NCBI GenBank assembly: GCA_942159475.1
Contig: OW804096.1
Span: forward strand, 128,950,941-129,014,940
Reading direction: 5' to 3'
Length of the DNA: 64,000 nucleotides
Source of the DNA: Sthenelais limicola
Lineage: Eukaryota > Annelida > Polychaeta > Phyllodocida > Sigalionidae
In this document: in pieces, positions 60,301 through 64,000 of the stretch
Layout of the letters: every line of letters begins with the position of its first letter
Numbering within the stretch: position 1 is the stretch's first letter
Notes under the pieces: model-generated
Databases searched by the model: none
The model's input: the letters and a program-made list of their open reading frames with translations, nothing else
Told to the model about the DNA's origin: nothing
Program-made: the position numbers and the translations under genes

Positions 60301-63300
60301 TATGTCATCAATCAGGCCTTATTTAGTGCTAGTTAAGTCTCCCCGCACTCGTCCACGGTTCAGCTGAAAGGGCCAATACAAAATATGCTACTACCCATGA
60401 GCTATACGAGACTAGGGCAATGACAGATTGACGGTCCTCTGGCTTTACTTGTCAAAATCTATCATTTCCGTCCATACACGGTATCAATATTCATGCCCCG
60501 TGTACAGGGACAAGGCACATCTTTATACAAAGATGATTGATTAACATTAATACCACTTATTTGTATACGGCTGAATATTGATGAGATAACTTGTTTTTAG
60601 TCCAAGAAGATGTGTGAGTAGCTATTCATAGACAAGAATTCATAGCCCTTGGAAGTCACATATTTGTAAAACCCGAGTGAAACCAATGAGGGATTCATTT
60701 CTCTCAGGATACTAGTTAAGATGTTATCTGAACAGGCAAATGGATTTTCAAGTGAGTCGCCAGTTTTAATCAGGCTAATCGAGATTTGTGAGAAGTGCTT
60801 CCCTAGAATGAGCCTATTAGTCCGTCCTGTTCATTCCGCACTTGTTTAAAACCTAGCTAATGAAGGTTTCCCCTATGACCCGGCTGTTAAACTAGACTTA
60901 AAGAGACGTTATACTTGTGTGTGCGTCAACTGGGACTCTTGGTATCTTTTCCCATTCTAAAAGGCCCTACTTTCTCTCTCTTTCTCTTTGCTATGACCTC
61001 TCTACGTGGTGAGGTCATTTTTTCTTGCCCTCCGGATTGCCATGTTGTCTGGGGCGTGTCTGGGAGTACCTCGTTTGAGCTTGCGAAGTTCATTGTTTGT
61101 CGAAGCCCGGAGCTGTTCCTCAAGACACTCGATCTGGCGGTCCTTAGCCCTGATTTCACGCTGGAGTTTATCCTGCAGTTTCGCTCTATCTTCGTCGAAC
61201 ATCTGTTGAAGGTCGTCAAGGCCGTCGCGAAGGTCGTGGGCGTCCTGGAGGGCCAGGTCTCGCTCTTTGGTTAGTCTGGCCACCTGAGCTTGAAGCTCTG
61301 TGAAAGATAAGTATAAAAACCACACACGTGCAGAATCAAACAAACAAACCGGCTTCACACCACTAAGCCCCCCGCCCAAGTGGGTGTAACACGAGAATGC
61401 ACAAATAGACAGAACAATTCATTTCAGAATATAATATTTCAGTTGTTGAAGAAAAAAAGTCAATTAATAAGACATATAATTATATGGGTAGCTTATAAAT
61501 GTGTTAGTCATGCATCACCTAAGACCCGTCAAAGGAACCTTTTACGGAAACCTGATATATAGCTATGGCGTATTCTTTGAAACCTTGGTCCAATGGGGCA
61601 TTTTCGTATACTACTGACGTGGGTACATAAGTAAGTAACCTATTATGTGCCCTTTTCGGTGTACCCATGAGTGTTGCTCGGGGATTTTAATGCAAATACA
61701 AAAGGGCAACCCCGCTAACGATCCCTGCATCCATTGTTCCTAGCTGTATTTTAACCTAGATTATACAGTCAAATGTATGAAATTATAAGATATATTATTT
61801 AGTCTATAGGAAAATTAAGACATGCAAATTGTGCGATTGCTCGTAATCAGACGGGGGAAGGAAATGAAGTAAACTCGGTCAAAATTTGATCATGGTATTT
61901 AGTAATTTTTCAAGAAAAACATGTGAATTGTACATAGAGGTCATTTGGTGTTTCAAAATGAAATGCTGAATTGTTCTGTACATGTGTGCATTCTTCTCCT
62001 ATACAAATTATAATGCAAGAAAACGAGATTATAGAGCGAAAGAGGTAAAGTTGCAAAATAAAAAAATCATGCATTTATGTTATGCACACAATAATAGTTA
62101 TGGGCTCTTATTCATGTCATCGCCAGCCTAATTAATGCATTTGCAGGATAAACTTAAGTCTGTACATTGTCCTATCTTTATATTCACGCTCACTCACTTA
62201 TATTCCTAAATAAAAACTTCGATCGACAGGTTTGATTATTTCGATTGCCTCGATTTATCCCTAAATACTGGTATCTTTTACCGTCTTATTGATAAATCAT
62301 ACTTATTAATATTTTCTATTTGATCACACATCAGGTTTGAACTATTCTCACTCACCATCTCGCTCCTCCTCTAAATCTTTGATTTGCTTCATTAATTTGT
62401 CCGTTTCCCAGCTGAAAATAAATATTTATTTTTTAACAAAATCAGTCTCTGGAATGAATGATGGCTTCGCCTTGGAAAATACCACGAATTTGGGTACACA
62501 GCCATAATATAAAGATTGGCAGTAATGTTAATTATCTTATAGGGCCGGTATACGAACCTTTTCTTCATGTCACTATTGGTGTTGTCGTTGGCGGTTCTCT
62601 CGCTGAAGTCGCCACCTGTGATTGATGATGTAGTCAGTTGCTCGATGGTGCGCTCTCTGGAAGATACCAGATGTACAGTTAAATATGCATGTCTTGCAAT
62701 AGGCAATGGGGAACCGTCACCACAATGGTTTGTCTTCCTATATAATATTAAAGCAAATGTTTACTCACTCCACACAGTGTGATGATTACGAGCCACATCT
62801 ATCTTTGTTATTATATATTTCAAACCTTATGTAACCCACATAAAAGAGTGTGTCCCGTAATTATTTCTTGATAATCATTAGAAATAATAACAGGGTCTTG
62901 GGTATACTATGCACTGATGCATAATAAATTGATTTCCCCCAAAACACTACTGGTAGGTGGAGCATGGATGTCCCAAAGGACATATATTATATATTCTCAT
63001 ATCATAAAATATTATGTCAACCCGATATCTCTGGGAGTAGCTTACAGAAAGAATGCGGATATTTTCTTCCAATGTGTTATGATTTATCATAGAAGTTAGA
63101 TGTGATGAAAACGAATGGGTTATATATGTGTATATGTTGGTCAGTGAGCAAGATTTATTGAAGATATATGAGGTTGACTTCTACAGTGAATATTATCTAG
63201 AAACTGTTGCAAAACGGAGTCAAGAGAACTGTTGAAGTATTTTACAAAGGGCGATAGATATGGATGAGAAGGCCATGTGTGTAGTGCTATGTCAACCATA

Positions 63301-64000
63301 GATGATTGATACCATAGATATGCCTATTACATACATACAAATTGAGATCCACATATATGACAAAAATACATTATTTTAGTGAAACATGCTGAACACACAC
63401 AGTCCACACTGAATATCAAACTATATACGTTGAATGCCAGGGTTGGTGTTTGCGTTGGGGTGGGGGACTGGATTTGTGTATTGCTGAGCTTAGTACTTTG
63501 ATTCTCCACGCGGCTTCCTTCTGGGATTGGACTCTATTGACGCATATGCGCAACAAACAAGCAGAAAATGAAACTGAGCTCTGAGGTTCCACACAGAAAT
63601 TAATATTTGGAAAAGGTGTAAATTGCTGTGAAGGAGTGGAACAGGTATACAAGCCAATGAAATGTGATGGGAACAGGAAACATCGAGAAATTTGTTTTTA
63701 CTCTAAATACCGAGGGTGGTATTACATGAAATAATAGTTATGATTTAATATAAATATGAAATATATGTGTTTATAAGATTCAAACCTTTGTGTGCGAAAG
63801 ATTAAAGAATAAAATATTTATCATGCATTTAGGTAATTTTCTCCCATATTGTCCTGGTTGTTCTCAGCACAGTAGAAAGTATTATAAAGCTCTGGTTCGA
63901 ATTAAAGAGAAAACATAGTCCACATTATAATATATATATTTTATATGTGTATGTTTGATCAATCGAGAATGTTTCCATACCGCTCGCTGACTTCTTGCTT
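56569..64000 (-). CDS. Coiled-coil protein with basic Ser/Pro-rich C-terminus (3' part of gene, long isoform)
   Basis: Six minus-strand exons (64000-63981 partial, 62656-62558, 62411-62356, 61297-61070, 59308-58717, 57364-56569) join in frame to 597 codons including the stop; the 5' end lies beyond the window. Exons at 62656-61070 encode heptad-type helix rich in Glu, Lys, Arg and Leu (WETDKLMKQIKDLEEERD, VARLTKERDLALQDAHDL). The coil ends near VELLRTENRLLQNK in the 59308 exon. A Ser/Asp/Asn-rich acidic linker follows, holding two LADLE motifs (TLADLESDIESSG and RLADLEHNSPSR). The last exon is basic and Ser/Pro/Arg-rich with a PRPAS tandem repeat and two EB-binding-like motifs, RTAIPRP and LSFIPRP. 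A cytoskeletal or microtubule plus-end role is an inference from those motifs. I do not recognise a named family. Confidence 0.75.
56825..56995 (-). repeat. 15-base coding tandem repeat (PRPAS units)
   Basis: On the plus strand the unit is ctaggactggcaggt with scattered substitutions. On the minus strand it encodes Pro-Arg-Pro-Ala-Ser with variants such as PRPTS, PRSAS and PRSSN. Around ten imperfect units lie inside the long last exon. Repeat number is likely to vary between alleles. Confidence 0.8.
58303..58375 (-). CDS. Coiled-coil gene, alternative short last exon
   Basis: Acceptor tgttttcag starts a phase-2 exon reading SSIFSLTSSESESEDDPL and ending IICDL then TGA at 58305-58303. Joined to the 59308-58717 exon it makes a protein ending in an acidic serine stretch that resembles a casein-kinase-2 target. 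It contains an in-frame stop, so it cannot be spliced in ahead of the 57364 exon without truncating the protein; the two are alternatives. No transcript supports it here. Confidence 0.55.
58717..59308 (-). CDS. Coiled-coil gene exon: end of coil and acidic linker
   Basis: 592-base exon after acceptor gtttttccag. AGRVELLRTENRLLQNK ends the coil. The rest is polar and probably disordered: DDLLNESWDTDESLPQ, NDENSDDQSSDSTV, and the two LADLE motifs. Donor GTAAAC at 58716, phase 2, compatible with both downstream last exons. Confidence 0.8.
59309..61069 (-). other. Intron of the coiled-coil gene
   Basis: 1.8 kb, phase 1, between the main coil exon and the acidic-linker exon. No feature recognised. 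Confidence 0.6.
61070..61297 (-). CDS. Coiled-coil gene exon: main coiled coil
   Basis: Acceptor tctttcacag, then LQAQVARLTKERDLALQD and DLQQMFDEDRAKLQDKLQ up to NELRKLKR. Strong heptad periodicity. The donor GTACTC is not a strong match, but it leaves phase 1, the phase of the next exon, and joins helix to helix. The open frame runs past it for about 22 codons without coil character. Confidence 0.78.
62356..62411 (-). CDS. Coiled-coil gene exon: 56-base heptad exon
   Basis: Microexon-sized coding exon reading WETDKLMKQIKDLEEERD, between acceptor tattttcag and donor GTGAGT. Phase 2 in, phase 1 out. Confidence 0.75.
62558..62656 (-). CDS. Coiled-coil gene exon: ERTIEQL segment
   Basis: Acceptor tatcttccag, then ERTIEQLTTSSITGG through TNSDMKK. 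Donor GTTCGT is weak, but its phase 2 agrees with the next exon, and the frame is open on both sides. Confidence 0.7.
62657..63980 (-). other. Intron of the coiled-coil gene near the window edge
   Basis: 1.3 kb, phase 2. AT-rich, no further exon or repeat recognised. Confidence 0.5.
63981..64000 (-). CDS. Coiled-coil gene, partial exon at window edge
   Basis: Twenty bases reading KQEVSE plus two bases of Arg before donor GTATGG. The phase 2 end matches the phase 2 acceptor at 62656, giving KQEVSERERTIEQL across the junction. The exon continues beyond the window. Confidence 0.65.

Noticed and set aside
1..64000. CRISPR arrays, operons, bacterial-type regulatory sites
   Set aside because: Gene structure is eukaryotic with spliced exons; no regularly spaced direct repeats of the CRISPR kind were seen.

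Overview
The window is animal genomic DNA: AT-rich, with short coding exons separated by kilobase-sized introns with GT..AG ends, conserved splice phases, scattered non-autonomous transposons and a tRNA-related SINE. No operons, bacterial signals or rRNA/tRNA genes were seen. The immunoglobulin/sushi protein and the alpha-arrestin point to a bilaterian, most likely a marine invertebrate; I cannot name the species.

Three multi-exon genes can be rebuilt by eye, and in each one every exon junction keeps frame. (1) Plus strand, about 6855/10177 to 29060: a cell-surface protein with five Ig-like domains and two six-cysteine sushi (CCP) domains in the order Ig-Ig-Ig-Ig-CCP-Ig-CCP, then a hydrophobic C-terminal tail. 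The signal-peptide exon is only a candidate. (2) Minus strand, 53604 down to 35676: an alpha-arrestin (ARRDC-like) of about 372 residues in seven exons. It has both arrestin lobes, but its predicted tail lacks the PPxY motif usual in this family. Its introns hold most of the recognisable mobile DNA. (3) Minus strand, from beyond the right edge (64000) down to 58303 or 56569: a coiled-coil protein with two mutually exclusive, equally frame-compatible last exons. One is short and acidic. The other is long, basic and Ser/Pro/Arg-rich, with a five-residue tandem repeat and two SxIP/TxIP-type motifs.

Layout: 1-6833 is flank with one weak candidate minus-strand exon at 1537-1872. 6834-29060 is the Ig/sushi gene. 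29061-35675 is the space between two convergent genes. 35676-53604 is the arrestin gene; its introns contain a truncated LINE, a foldback element, two MITE-like elements, a SINE doublet and small repeats. 53605-56568 is the upstream region of the arrestin gene, with a purine-rich tract and a candidate Gln-rich first exon. 56569-64000 is the 3' part of the coiled-coil gene.

The three genes share no evident pathway. The most unusual items are the Ig/CCP architecture with its duplicated Ig-CCP exon cassette, the PPxY-less arrestin, and the alternative C-termini of the coiled-coil gene. All models come from reading splice sites and frames by eye; no alignment or transcript data were used.
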